Source: Frateuria hangzhouensis
Lineage (GTDB): Bacteria; Pseudomonadota; Gammaproteobacteria; Xanthomonadales; Rhodanobacteraceae
Reading direction: 5' to 3'
NCBI RefSeq assembly: GCF_026410505.1
Contig: NZ_JAPMIU010000008.1
Location: 62,001-126,000, forward strand
DNA: 64,000 nt
Part shown: one piece after another, positions 37,562-49,259 of the stretch
Numbering within the stretch: position 1 is the stretch's first letter
Layout: each line of letters begins with the position of its first letter
The notes under the pieces: model-generated
What the model was told of the DNA's origin: nothing
What the model saw: the letters and a program-made list of their open reading frames with translations, nothing else
Databases searched by the model: none
Made by a program: the position numbers and the translations under genes

Positions 37562-38185
37562 TCAACCGTTGTCCAGCGTCACCCCGGTCAACAAGCCCCG
37601 CGCCAGCATGCTGCACTGGCGGCGGTTGAGGATGATCTGCCACTGCCTGCCGCCGACCTGGCGCCACAGGACGGCCGAACGCACGGCCGCCAGCAGGTTC
37701 GCACGCACCTTCTCGACCACCGCCGGTTGCTGCAGGAACTGCGGGTTGCCGCTGACCATCACGCGCGGGCTCAGGGTGGACAGGGTGGATGCGTACACGT
37801 CGGCCAGTCGCCGCACGACCTGCGGCGAGTCCTGGCCGAAATGGTCGACCTGGCGCTTGGCGCCAACGATGCCCTCCTGCAGTTTGGCGTTCAGCTCGCT
37901 GCGGCGGGCCAGGCTGCGTTCCAGCCGCATCACGGTGACCGCCATCTGGGTCAGCGCCATGTCGCGGCTGTTGTCGTCGAGCTGGCCGATCAGGTTGCGC
38001 AGGCCCAGTCGCACCCCGCCAACGCCACCGTAGACCGCCGCCACCGAGGGCGCGTCGATGCGGAACACGCTGGCGACGCTCGATTCCATCGCCGCCTCGT
38101 CGCAGCGGCCCTGGTTGGCCAGCTGTTGCGCCAGGCCCACCGCCTGGAACAGGCCGGCCAGCGCGAGCACGCGCGGTTCGTTCAT
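37562..38185 (-). CDS. hflD: HflD homologue
   Basis: A 207-residue all-helical peripheral membrane protein of the HflD family (originally a host factor affecting lambda lysogeny), typically found next to mnmA. Landmarks are the N-terminal LALAGLFQAVGLAQQLANQG and IDAPSVAAVYGGVGGVRLGL, with VYASTLSTLSPRVMVSGNP near the end. The start at 38185 (MNEPRVLALAG) leaves 19 bases after the mnmA stop and matches orthologue N-ends. A start at 38236 would overlap mnmA. The molecular function in this species is not known. Confidence 0.9.
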   Translation of the reverse strand: MNEPRVLALAGLFQAVGLAQQLANQGRCDEAAMESSVASVFRIDAPSVAAVYGGVGGVRLGLRNLIGQLDDNSRDMALTQMAVTVMRLERSLARRSELNAKLQEGIVGAKRQVDHFGQDSPQVVRRLADVYASTLSTLSPRVMVSGNPQFLQQPAVVEKVRANLLAAVRSAVLWRQVGGRQWQIILNRRQCSMLARGLLTGVTLDNG

Positions 38186-38204
38186 GGCGAGAATGTCGAG
38201 CACG

Positions 38205-39317
38205 TCAGGTTCCTGCGGGAAGAGGGGAGAGGCCACCGAACGGTGCGTCGGTGGCCGCGATCACGGCGCCGCCCAGGCAGGCGTCGCCGTCGTAGAACAC
38301 CACCGACTGGCCCGGCGTCACGGCGCGCTGCGGTTGGGCGAAGCGCACTTCCAGGCCGGTGGCCAGCAGCTGCACCTCGCAGTCCTGGTCCGCCTGCCGG
38401 TAACGGGTCTTGGCAGTGCAGCGGAACACGCTTGCGGGCGCCGAGCCGGCCACCCAGGTCGGCGTATCGGCCCGCAGGCGCGTCGATTGCAGCCAGTGGT
38501 TCTCGCCGCCCTGCGCCACGTAGAGCACATTCGCCGCCACGTCCTTGCCGACCACGTACCACGGCTCGCCGCTCCTGCCCTGGCGCCCGCCGATGCCCAG
38601 CCCGTTGCGTTGGCCGAGGGTGTAATACATGGTGCCCTGGTGCTCGCCGACCAAGGCCCCCTCCGGCGTGCGCATCTCGCCGGCGCGCGCGGGGATGTAC
38701 TGCGCCAGGAAGCTGCGGAAATCGCGCTCGCCGATGAAGCAGATGCCGGTCGAATCCTTTTTCGCGTGCGTCGGCAACGCGGCGGCGCGGGCCAGCTCGC
38801 GCACCCGGGCCTTCTCGATCTCGCCGACGGGGAACAGCGTGGCGGCCAGCTGCTGCTGGCCCAGCGCATGCAGGAAGTAGGTCTGGTCCTTGGCTGCATC
38901 CACGGCGCGCAGCAGGCGGTACTGGCCGTCGCGCGCGTCGACCCTCGCGTAGTGGCCGGTGGCGATCTTTTCCGAACCCAGCGCCTGCGCTTCGTCCAGA
39001 AAGGTCTTGAACTTGATTTCGCGATTGCACAGCACGTCCGGATTCGGCGTGCGGCCGGCGCGGTACTCGGCCAGGAAATGCGCGAACACGCCATCCCAGT
39101 ACGCGGCCGCGAAGTTGCGCGCATGGAACGGGATGCCGAGGCGCCCGCATACGGCGAGGGCGTCCTTGCGGTCCGCGTCGGCGGTGCAGGGTCCGCTGCG
39201 CTCGTCCTCCTCCCAATTCTGCATGAACAGGCCTTCGACCGCGTGGCCGGCCTGTTGCAGCAGCAGCGCGGCGACCGACGAGTCGACGCCACCGGAAACG
39301 CCCGCCATCACCTTCAT
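38205..39317 (-). CDS. mnmA: tRNA-specific 2-thiouridylase MnmA
   Basis: Thiolates U34 of tRNAs for Lys, Glu and Gln, using ATP and sulfur from the Tus relay. The 370 residues show the PP-loop [15 protein letters not shown] (6-20), the catalytic Cys pair in [12 protein letters not shown] (near 96) and [10 protein letters not shown] (near 192), and the central SARMGxxxG-type RNA-binding region. The ATG overlaps the nudix gene stop (ATGA), and mnmA-hflD is a typical two-gene unit. Confidence 0.96.
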   Translation of the reverse strand: MKVMAGVSGGVDSSVAALLLQQAGHAVEGLFMQNWEEDERSGPCTADADRKDALAVCGRLGIPFHARNFAAAYWDGVFAHFLAEYRAGRTPNPDVLCNREIKFKTFLDEAQALGSEKIATGHYARVDARDGQYRLLRAVDAAKDQTYFLHALGQQQLAATLFPVGEIEKARVRELARAAALPTHAKKDSTGICFIGERDFRSFLAQYIPARAGEMRTPEGALVGEHQGTMYYTLGQRNGLGIGGRQGRSGEPWYVVGKDVAANVLYVAQGGENHWLQSTRLRADTPTWVAGSAPASVFRCTAKTRYRQADQDCEVQLLATGLEVRFAQPQRAVTPGQSVVFYDGDACLGGAVIAATDAPFGGLSPLPAGT

Positions 39318-39802
39318 GGCCGGGCCGGTCGCGCGAGCAGGCTGGACAGTGCGTCGATCGGAAGGCGCCGGCCCGCCAGCCAGGCGTCGATGCTGAGCAG
39401 CACCATCGGGCTGCGCAGGCGCTCGCCGAGCGCGGCGATTTCCGCGCGGGTCAACCACAGTGCGCGGCGGATGCCCCGGTCGAGCGGCCGATCCGGATCG
39501 TGCGCCAGCGGCCTTGCGGCGAAGCTGAAGCGCACCACGCCCTCGCCATGCTCGGCGCTGCGCCACTGGTGCACGCCCAGGAAGTGCTCGAGCGCGACGC
39601 TCCAGCCGGTTTCCTCCAGCGCCTCACGCACGGCGGCCTGCGGCAGACTCTCGCCGTCTTCCAGGTGGCCAGCCGGCTGGTTGTAGGCGAGCCGGCCGCC
39701 GACCTCCTCCTCGACCATGAGATAGCGATCGCCGTGCGCGACCACGCAGGCGACCGTGACGCGTGGGCACCAGACGGAGGAATCGGAGGAAGTGACAGGC
39801 AT
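39314..39802 (-). CDS. NUDIX hydrolase, NudJ-like
   Basis: A 162-residue Nudix protein whose box reads [23 protein letters not shown] (seen in two parts: [23 protein letters not shown]; near 45-67), matching G-x5-E-x7-R-E-U-x-E-E-x-G-U. N-terminal [20 protein letters not shown] and the A-Y-N-Q-P-A-G-H stretch fit the NudJ phosphatase group, which acts on thiamine pyrophosphate precursors and nucleoside diphosphates in E. coli. NudJ lies next to mnmA in many gammaproteobacteria, as here. The substrate in this species is not proven. Confidence 0.88.
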   Translation of the reverse strand: MPVTSSDSSVWCPRVTVACVVAHGDRYLMVEEEVGGRLAYNQPAGHLEDGESLPQAAVREALEETGWSVALEHFLGVHQWRSAEHGEGVVRFSFAARPLAHDPDRPLDRGIRRALWLTRAEIAALGERLRSPMVLLSIDAWLAGRRLPIDALSSLLARPARP

Positions 39803-39932
39803 CGGAGAAGGCGGGCTGGAAATGCGTCATTGTGCCATCACCTAAACAAGGCGCGGCCTGCACGAGGGCGCGACCTTGGGCTGCATGCGTCGCAGCTATA
39901 CTCCAGAACAGTAGAAACGTCCCCCGCGAAAC

Positions 39933-40259
39933 ATGGCCCACGAACCCGAACACGACCCCGGCACCGGACATGGCCTGGCCGTCGAGACCAGCCGACCGGA
40001 ACTGTCACGGCCGCCGCTTTTCCAGGTGGTGTTGCTGAATGACGATTTCACTCCCATGGACTTCGTAGTCGAAGTGCTGCGCGGTTTTTTCAGCATGGAC
40101 CAGGAGCAGGCGGTCCAGGTGATGCTGCACGTGCATACCCGGGGCAAGGGGGTGTGCGGCGTCTTTACCCGCGAGGTGGCGGAGACGAAAGTGACCCAGG
40201 TGAACGAGTACTCACGGACTCATCAGCATCCCTTGTTGTGCACTATGGAAAAGCTATGA
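39933..40259 (+). CDS. clpS: ClpS adaptor for the ClpAP protease
   Basis: Binds N-degron proteins and delivers them to ClpA. The 108 residues contain the conserved core [20 protein letters not shown] (near 31-50), [20 protein letters not shown] and the C-terminal [20 protein letters not shown]. The N-terminal 25 residues form the flexible stretch that enters the ClpA pore. It starts clpS-clpA; 66 bases separate the two. Confidence 0.97.
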   Translation: MAHEPEHDPGTGHGLAVETSRPELSRPPLFQVVLLNDDFTPMDFVVEVLRGFFSMDQEQAVQVMLHVHTRGKGVCGVFTREVAETKVTQVNEYSRTHQHPLLCTMEKL

Positions 40260-40325
40260 GCGACCCCAACTTGTAGCCATCGCGGCAAACGGCCGCCCAC
40301 GCCATCCCCAGCGGAGAAGGTCCGG

Positions 40326-42596
<2,271 letters not shown>

Positions 42597-42655
42597 ATTC
42601 GCCTCTGCCCCTGCAGGGGATCTCGAAAAACTCCCGGTGACAGGCGCCGCTTCGG

Positions 42656-42761
42656 CTCCCTCCCCTGCTTGCAGGGGAGGGCTGGGTAGGGGGGCTCTTG
42701 GCTTTAAGATCAAAGCCTCACCCCCTCCCAACCTCCCCCTGCAAGCAGGGGGAGGAGCTCC
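42656..42761. repeat. CT-rich extragenic palindrome (family D)
   Basis: CTCCCTCCCCTGCTTGCAGG...GGGGAGGG and CCCCTCCCAACCTCCCCCTG...CAAGCAGGGGGAGGAG arms flank a short TTGGCTTTAAGATCAAAG spacer. Confidence 0.75.
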
Positions 42762-42831
42762 ATCGGAGGCCCCGCAGATCCGGGCAGCAGTGCGCTTTCG
42801 CTGAGCAAAAAGAGGGTTCTTCGAGGTTCCC

Positions 42832-42905
42832 TGTAGGAGCGCACCCTGTGCGCGACCGCGGAGTTTCGTGCCGCCGCGCGGTCGCGCACAGGGTGCGCTC
42901 CTACA
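42832..42905. repeat. Extragenic palindrome, family B variant (GCGCACCCTGTGCGCG arm)
   Basis: TGTAGGAGCGCACCCTGTGC and GCACAGGGTGCGCTCCTACA arms with GCGACCGCG / CGCGGTCGC inside. Perfect outer 26-bp stem apart from the loop; a related half-decayed copy is at 44478. Confidence 0.88.
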
Positions 42906-42956
42906 CAGCGCGCGCGGGCAGGCCCGACCGCTGTGCAACCAGGAATGACGCCCACG

Positions 42957-42986
42957 AAAAAGGCCGCGCAAGTGCGCGGCCTTTTT
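42957..42986. terminator. Bidirectional rho-independent terminator of clpA and infA
   Basis: AAAAAGGCCGCGCA and TGCGCGGCCTTTTT are perfectly complementary around a 2-base loop. It gives a 5-T tail on both strands, ending clpA (+) and infA (-). Confidence 0.92.
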
Positions 42987-43002
42987 CCTCGTCTCGCAGG
43001 CC

Positions 43003-43221
43003 CTACTTCATGCGGTAGGTGATCCGCCCCTTGGTCAGGTCATAGGGAGTCATTTCCACCTTGACCTTGTCGCCCGTGAGGATGCGGATGTAATGCTTGC
43101 GCATGCGGCCGGAGATGTGGGCGGTGATCACGTGCCCGTTCTCCAGTTGCACGCGGAACATGGTGTTGGGCAGGGTCTCCTGGACCGTGCCTTCCATTTC
43201 GATGACGTCGTCTTTGGCCAT
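43003..43221 (-). CDS. infA: Translation initiation factor IF-1
   Basis: A 72-residue S1/OB-fold protein that binds the ribosomal A site during initiation. The sequence [20 protein letters not shown] and the ending [21 protein letters not shown] are diagnostic. Its position downstream of clpA in the opposite direction, sharing a terminator, is common in gammaproteobacteria. Confidence 0.98.
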   Translation of the reverse strand: MAKDDVIEMEGTVQETLPNTMFRVQLENGHVITAHISGRMRKHYIRILTGDKVKVEMTPYDLTKGRITYRMK

Positions 43222-43304
43222 GCGTTCCGGTGTGTCTGGGCCCGGCCGTGGCGGCCGCGTAAGCGGGGAAGTATGCCACGTCCGGGCGCCTGATTAAAGA
43301 AACC

Positions 43305-43589
43305 TCAGGCGGTGTCTCCGAAATACTCGTCCAGCTTGCGCCGGATCTCTTGCTCCACCATGCCCTTGAGCGGGGACAGCATGAGGCCGAGTTCGGCGGT
43401 GACGTGGACGGCGTCCGGTGCCATGGCGATCGCCCCGCTCACGCCCGAACGCGAGAAGCGCAGGGTGTCGCCCTGCCACTGGCTCTGCATGTCGAACTTC
43501 TCGCGCATGCGTGCGGCGACCTTGTCGACCACGGCGCGAGCCTGGTCCGGCGGCAGGTGGTGCGGGCGGCGGATGTCGATCTTGGGCAT
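43305..43589 (-). CDS. Polyhydroxyalkanoic acid system family protein (PHA_gran_rgn)
   Basis: A 94-residue protein beginning MPKIDIRRPHHLPPDQARAV and ending LSPLKGMVEQEIRRKLDEYF. This matches the small PHA_gran_rgn family, so named from PHA gene clusters, whose members are often far from PHA genes. The function is unclear; a role in phasin-like or membrane/lipid binding has been suggested for relatives. No phaC or other PHA gene is in the window. It lies upstream of infA by 83 bases on the same strand and diverges from the FHA gene. Confidence 0.83.
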   Translation of the reverse strand: MPKIDIRRPHHLPPDQARAVVDKVAARMREKFDMQSQWQGDTLRFSRSGVSGAIAMAPDAVHVTAELGLMLSPLKGMVEQEIRRKLDEYFGDTA

Positions 43590-43643
43590 GGAGGGCCTCC
43601 GTAGGGGACGCCCATCTTACGCGGCGTGCGCGAAGGAGATGCC

Positions 43644-44453
43644 ATGCTTCTGCTAGAGTCCCCTGCATCTTTGGATCGTTCACAGATGCGCATCGAGTTC
43701 CCCAATTCGGCCCGCGAGGAGCTCCGCTGGACGCAGGTCGCGCTGCGCATCGGAAGCGCGCCGGACAATGACCTGGTGGTGTCGGCCCAGCAAGGTTCGG
43801 CGCACCACCTGCGCATCCTGCAGGATCGCCGTGGCTGGGTGCTGGAGGTGCTTTCCGGCGCCGGCCGCGTGTACGTCAACGCGCGTCCCGTGCGCGAGCG
43901 CGCGCTGCTGCGCCCCGGCGACATCCTGAGTCTGGGCGATTGCCGCATGCTGCTGTGCACGGACGAGGCGCCGTCGGCGCGCGCGCCGGTGACGATGACG
44001 GAGCAGGGGCATTGCACGGCGGCGCTGCGGGCGGTGGCCGGCCCGCTGTCCGGACGCGTGTTTCCCCTGCACGAGCGGCTGGAGCTGGGGCCGCAGGGCG
44101 ACCAACCGCTGGAGCTGCCGCAGGCAGCCAGCGCCACGCTCGCGCTGTTCTGGAAGGAGGGCGAGCTGCGCGTGGCCGCCGGATCGACCCCGCCGCGGTA
44201 CCCGCTACGGCTCAACGGCGTGGCGGTTGAGCAGGCGGCGCTGCAACCTGGCGACCAGCTCGGCATCGCCATGCACCGCTTCCTGGTAGACGCTCCCGGG
44301 TTGTTGCCTGCACCGGTCGGTACCGCCCCTGACGTGCCGGCCGAACACCTGCCCGAGGACGAGGCCGGCCCGCGCGGCGAGGTGTGGTGGCTGATCGCCA
44401 CGGCCGCGGTGCTGGCACTGCTGATCGCGCTGATCCTGCTGGTGCGGTTCTAG
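43644..44453 (+). CDS. FHA domain membrane protein
   Basis: A 269-residue protein with an N-terminal FHA phosphopeptide-binding domain (about 15-100: ALRIGSAPDNDLVVSAQQGS, AHHLRILQD, VYVNARPV, LRPGDILSLGD). A second, more divergent FHA-like region follows (about 120-205, SGRVFPLHERLELGPQGD). A single C-terminal helix (WWLIATAAVLALLIALILLV) places both on the cytoplasmic side. The start at 43644 is supported by AAGGAG five bases upstream. ATG 43686 (MRIEFPNS) is the alternative, used in many FHA orthologues, and a TGCTAGAGT -10-like site just before it would favour it. The target is unknown. Confidence 0.82.
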   Translation: MLLLESPASLDRSQMRIEFPNSAREELRWTQVALRIGSAPDNDLVVSAQQGSAHHLRILQDRRGWVLEVLSGAGRVYVNARPVRERALLRPGDILSLGDCRMLLCTDEAPSARAPVTMTEQGHCTAALRAVAGPLSGRVFPLHERLELGPQGDQPLELPQAASATLALFWKEGELRVAAGSTPPRYPLRLNGVAVEQAALQPGDQLGIAMHRFLVDAPGLLPAPVGTAPDVPAEHLPEDEAGPRGEVWWLIATAAVLALLIALILLVRF

Positions 44454-44477
44454 CCGCATGCTCCCGTAACGAGATTT

Positions 44478-44540
44478 CTGTAAGAGCGCACCTGTGCGCG
44501 ACAGGGATGCACGCGGTCGCGCGCAGGCGGGCTCCTACAG
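44478..44540. repeat. Extragenic palindrome, family B, partly decayed
   Basis: CTGTAAGAGCGCACCTGTGC and GCGCGCAGGCGGGCTCCTAC arms around GCGACAGGGATGCACGCGGTCGC. The left arm has one substitution (TAAGAG) and the right is shifted. It lies between the FHA gene and the DNA ligase, which converge. Confidence 0.75.
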
Positions 44541-44558
44541 GGGCCGCCATGGTGGCAA

Positions 44559-46151
44559 TCAACCTTCCGCCATGCGCTTGAGGTCTTCCAACCGGTCCGC
44601 GTCGCGGATCGACAGGTCCGTCCGCCAGCGCAGGATCCGCGGGAAGCGCACGGCCACGCCCGACTTGTGCCGGCTCGATCGCTGGATCGCCTCGTACGCC
44701 AGTTCGAACACATGCTCGGGTTCGACGGAGCGTACCGGCCCGAAGCGCTCGAGCGTATGCGCGCGGACCCAGGCATCCAGCCGCGCGATCTCGGCATCGT
44801 CCAGCCCAGAGTAGGCCTTGGCCACCGGCACCAGGTGCCCGCGATCCCACACGCCGAAGGTGTAGTCGGTGAACAATCCCGCGCGGCGGCCGTGGCCGGA
44901 TTGGGCGTAGATCAGCACCGCGTCGAGCGTGTAGGGATCGACTTTCCACTTCCACCAGTCGCCGCGTCGACGGCCGACGCGGTAGGGCGAATCCAGGCGC
45001 TTGAGCATCAGGCCTTCGGTGTGTCGCTCGCGCGATTGCTCGCGCAACTGCGTCAAGGCCGCCCAGCCGTCCGTGTCGGCGGCCGGCGAGAGCAGCAGCG
45101 TCGGCGGCATGCCCTCGAGCAGGGTGGCGAGCCGTTCCCGCCGCTCGCGCAGCGGTCGCTCGCGCAGGTCGGCGCCGTCCTGTTCGAGCAGGTCGTAGGC
45201 CATGAAGCGCACCGGTGTTTCGGCGAGCAATTTGGCGCCTGGCTTGAGCTTGCCGATGCGTTTCTGCAAAGCGGTGAACGGCCGCGGCGCCGAGGCAGCG
45301 CCATCCCAGGCCAGGATCTCGCCGTCGAGCACGCAGCCGGCGGGCAGGGTGCAGGCGGCTTGCTCGATCTCCGGGAAGCGGCCATCCAGCCGCTCCTCGC
45401 CACGCGACCATAGCTGCGCCTGGTCGTCGCGACGCATCAGTTGGGCGCGGATGCCGTCCCATTTCCATTCGGCCAGCCACTTGTCGCGCTCCCCCAGGCT
45501 CTCCACCGGCGCTTCCAGCGGCGAGGCCAGGAAGAACGGATACGGCCGGTGCGCGCGATGGGCGTCATCCTCCGCCGGTTGCGCCAGGGCGGCCAGCGAG
45601 GCGGCGCCCGGCGTCCAGTCGCCGCTCAGGCGATGGGCGATCAGGTCGGTAGGCAACTGCGACCACTGCGCCAGCGCCTGCACCACCAGCCGCCGCGATA
45701 CGCCCACGCGCAGCGCGCCGGTGATCAGCTTGTTGAGCAGGTAGACCTCGTCCGTCGGCAGGGCCTGCCACCAGGATCGCAGTTGTGCCACGCGGGTGGC
45801 CGGATCGAGCCGCGCCAGGCCGGGCAGCCGATCCTCCATCCACACGTGCAGCGCGGCATCGTCGCCAGACGCCCCGGACGGCAGCAGCAAGGCGATCGCC
45901 TCGGCCAGGTCGCCCACGTGCGCGTAGCTTTCCTCCACCAACCAATCGGGATAACCGGTGGCTTCGCGCGTGGCCTGGCGCAACTCGGTGGCGCTGGCCA
46001 GCCGGCGCAGCTTGCCGCCGCCGAGCACGTAGACCGCCCAGGTGGCGTCGTCGGGTGGCGCGTCGTGCAGGTAGGCCGCGATGGCGTCGCGCTTGGCGGT
46101 GGTCGAGCCGGTGCGGTCGAGCGCGGCGTAGAGCTGGACGAAGCGGCGCAT
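44559..46151 (-). CDS. ATP-dependent DNA ligase
   Basis: A 530-residue ATP-dependent ligase, additional to the NAD-dependent LigA of bacteria. An N-terminal DNA-binding helical domain (about 1-205) precedes the nucleotidyltransferase core. The active-site Lys lies in AEWKWDGIRAQL near 229-240 (KxDG-type: K-W-D-G). Motifs CVLDGEILAW and RFMAYDLLEQDG follow, with a C-terminal OB-fold (TLDAVLIYAQSGHG, FTDYTFGVW). It pairs with the MBL-fold exonuclease gene 3 bases upstream. This is the pair found in bacterial ligase-associated DNA repair clusters; the usual Lhr-type helicase and phosphoesterase are not in the window. Confidence 0.9.
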   Translation of the reverse strand: MRRFVQLYAALDRTGSTTAKRDAIAAYLHDAPPDDATWAVYVLGGGKLRRLASATELRQATREATGYPDWLVEESYAHVGDLAEAIALLLPSGASGDDAALHVWMEDRLPGLARLDPATRVAQLRSWWQALPTDEVYLLNKLITGALRVGVSRRLVVQALAQWSQLPTDLIAHRLSGDWTPGAASLAALAQPAEDDAHRAHRPYPFFLASPLEAPVESLGERDKWLAEWKWDGIRAQLMRRDDQAQLWSRGEERLDGRFPEIEQAACTLPAGCVLDGEILAWDGAASAPRPFTALQKRIGKLKPGAKLLAETPVRFMAYDLLEQDGADLRERPLRERRERLATLLEGMPPTLLLSPAADTDGWAALTQLREQSRERHTEGLMLKRLDSPYRVGRRRGDWWKWKVDPYTLDAVLIYAQSGHGRRAGLFTDYTFGVWDRGHLVPVAKAYSGLDDAEIARLDAWVRAHTLERFGPVRSVEPEHVFELAYEAIQRSSRHKSGVAVRFPRILRWRTDLSIRDADRLEDLKRMAEG

Positions 46152-46154
46152 GGC

Positions 46155-47141
46155 TCAGGCGCCCAGCGCCGCCAGCGGCAGCGCATCGTGGCCGTGCTCG
46201 CGCAGGTAGCGCACCAATGCGTGGCCGTCGCCGTGGGTGACGTAGACCCGCCTGGCGCCGCTGTCGCGCACGCTGTGCACCAGTCCGTCCCAGTCGGCAT
46301 GGTCGGACACCACGAAGCCGCGGTCGTAGCCTCGCCGGCGGCGGTTGCCTCGGATCTGCATCCAGCCCGACGCAAACCCGGTCGAGGCGTTGGGGAAGCG
46401 CCGCATCCACGGCGAACCGGCGGCCGACGGCGGCGCGAGGACCAGCTCCCCGGCCAGCGCAGCGCCACGCGCATGCTCCTCCAGCGGCTGCGTCGCCGGC
46501 AGCGCCACGCCCGCCTCGCGATAGAGCTCGGTCAACCGCAGCAGCGCGCCGTGCAGGTAGATCACGCGATCGATGCGGGGCGCAAGCTCGGCGAGCAGCC
46601 GTTGCGCCTTGCCCAGCGCGTAGCAGAACAGCACGGCCGACACCTTGCGGCGGGCACAGTCGTCCCACCATGCGAGCAATTCATCGATCACCTGCGTCAT
46701 CGGCGGCCAGCGGTAGACCGGCAAGCCGAAAGTCGATTCGGTGACGAAGGTGTCGCAGGGGACCGGTTCGAAGGCGGCGCAGGTTGGATCCGGCTCGCGT
46801 TTGTAATCGCCCGAAACCACCGCCACGTTCCCGGCGTGTTCCATGCGTATCTGCGCCGCGCCGAGCATGTGGCCGGACGGATGCAGCGACACTTGCACCT
46901 CGCCGAGCGTAAATGCCTCGCCGTAGTCGTAGGCCTCGATCGCCGCCGGCTCGCCCAGCCGCTCGCGCATCAGCCCGAGCCCGGCGCGCGCCACGTGGTA
47001 GCGCGCGTTGCCCTGGCGCGCATGGTCGCCATGCGCGTGCGTCACCACGGCCTGCGCCACCGGCTCGGCCGGATCGATGTAGAAGCCGCCGGCGGGGCAG
47101 TACAGGCCTTCGGGCCGCGGATCGAGCAGGAGGTCGGGCAC
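46155..47141 (-). CDS. Ligase-associated DNA exonuclease (MBL/beta-CASP fold)
   Basis: A 328-residue metallo-beta-lactamase-fold nuclease related to SNM1/Artemis. The metal motif T-H-A-H-G-D-H (34-40) is followed by SLHPSGHMLGAAQIRMEH, VSGDYKREPDP and the beta-CASP-type VSDHADWDGL. Proteins of this group process damaged DNA ends and travel with ATP-dependent ligases, here 3 bases upstream of one. The end-processing role is known for family members. Substrate preference here is inferred. Confidence 0.88.
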   Translation of the reverse strand: MPDLLLDPRPEGLYCPAGGFYIDPAEPVAQAVVTHAHGDHARQGNARYHVARAGLGLMRERLGEPAAIEAYDYGEAFTLGEVQVSLHPSGHMLGAAQIRMEHAGNVAVVSGDYKREPDPTCAAFEPVPCDTFVTESTFGLPVYRWPPMTQVIDELLAWWDDCARRKVSAVLFCYALGKAQRLLAELAPRIDRVIYLHGALLRLTELYREAGVALPATQPLEEHARGAALAGELVLAPPSAAGSPWMRRFPNASTGFASGWMQIRGNRRRRGYDRGFVVSDHADWDGLVHSVRDSGARRVYVTHGDGHALVRYLREHGHDALPLAALGA

Positions 47142-47229
47142 GTGGCGACGCTAGGGGCGGGCGCGTCAATGCCGCGCCAATATGGGGACCGTGGAGTGGT
47201 AAGGGAAACCCGTTCGCTGGCTTGGCCGC

Positions 47230-47272
47230 CCTTCGACTTCGGCCCTGTGGGCCTACGCTCAGGGCGAACGGT
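47230..47272. repeat. Dispersed repeat of the CCTTCG...CAGGGCGAACGG type
   Basis: Bases reading CCCTTCGACTTCGGCCCTGT through GCTCAGGGCGAACGG have the arms of a common proteobacterial palindrome (CCTTCGACaggCTCAGGGCGAACGG). It lies between the exonuclease and ABC exporter genes. Confidence 0.6.
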
Positions 47273-47327
47273 TTCGGTGGATCAGGGCCCGAACAGTTCG
47301 GGGATCAGGGCCCGAACGGTCTCGGGA

Positions 47328-47330
<3 letters not shown>
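47267..47330. repeat. Short tandem repeat at the ABC exporter stop
   Basis: Three imperfect units of about 23-25 bases, each containing GATCAGGGCCCGAAC or a variant and ending in GTTCGG/GTCTCGG. The ABC exporter stop (minus-strand TGA, 47328-47330) sits in the last GGGATCA. The units continue directly from the neighbouring palindrome. Confidence 0.6.
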
Positions 47331-49097
<1,767 letters not shown>

Positions 49098-49167
49098 CGG
49101 GAGGGCGGCTTCCAGCGGGAGTCACCCGATGTGGGGGCGCCAGCCCATCGCCCCAAGCCACGTGAAC

Positions 49168-49243
49168 CTGTAGGAGCCCACTCGTGGGCGATGCTCTTGT
49201 TCGATCCGAGCGAAGAGCATCGCCCACGAGTGGGCTCCTACAG
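49168..49243. repeat. Extragenic palindrome, family A
   Basis: CTGTAGGAGCCCACTCGTGG and CCACGAGTGGGCTCCTACAG arms with GCGATGCTCTTG ... AGAGCATCGC; near-perfect copy between the OPT transporter and the ABC exporter. Confidence 0.9.
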
Positions 49244-49259
49244 GGCAAATCGCGACCCG

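Larger units (their letters stand above)
42597..43002. other. Convergent intergenic region holding two palindromes and a terminator
   Basis: This 406-base gap between clpA (+) and infA (-) contains no gene. It holds the CT-rich family D element at 42656, a family B-type element at 42832 and the bidirectional terminator at 42957. The only other feature is a short GC hairpin CCCCTGCAGGGG at 42608-42619. Confidence 0.7.
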
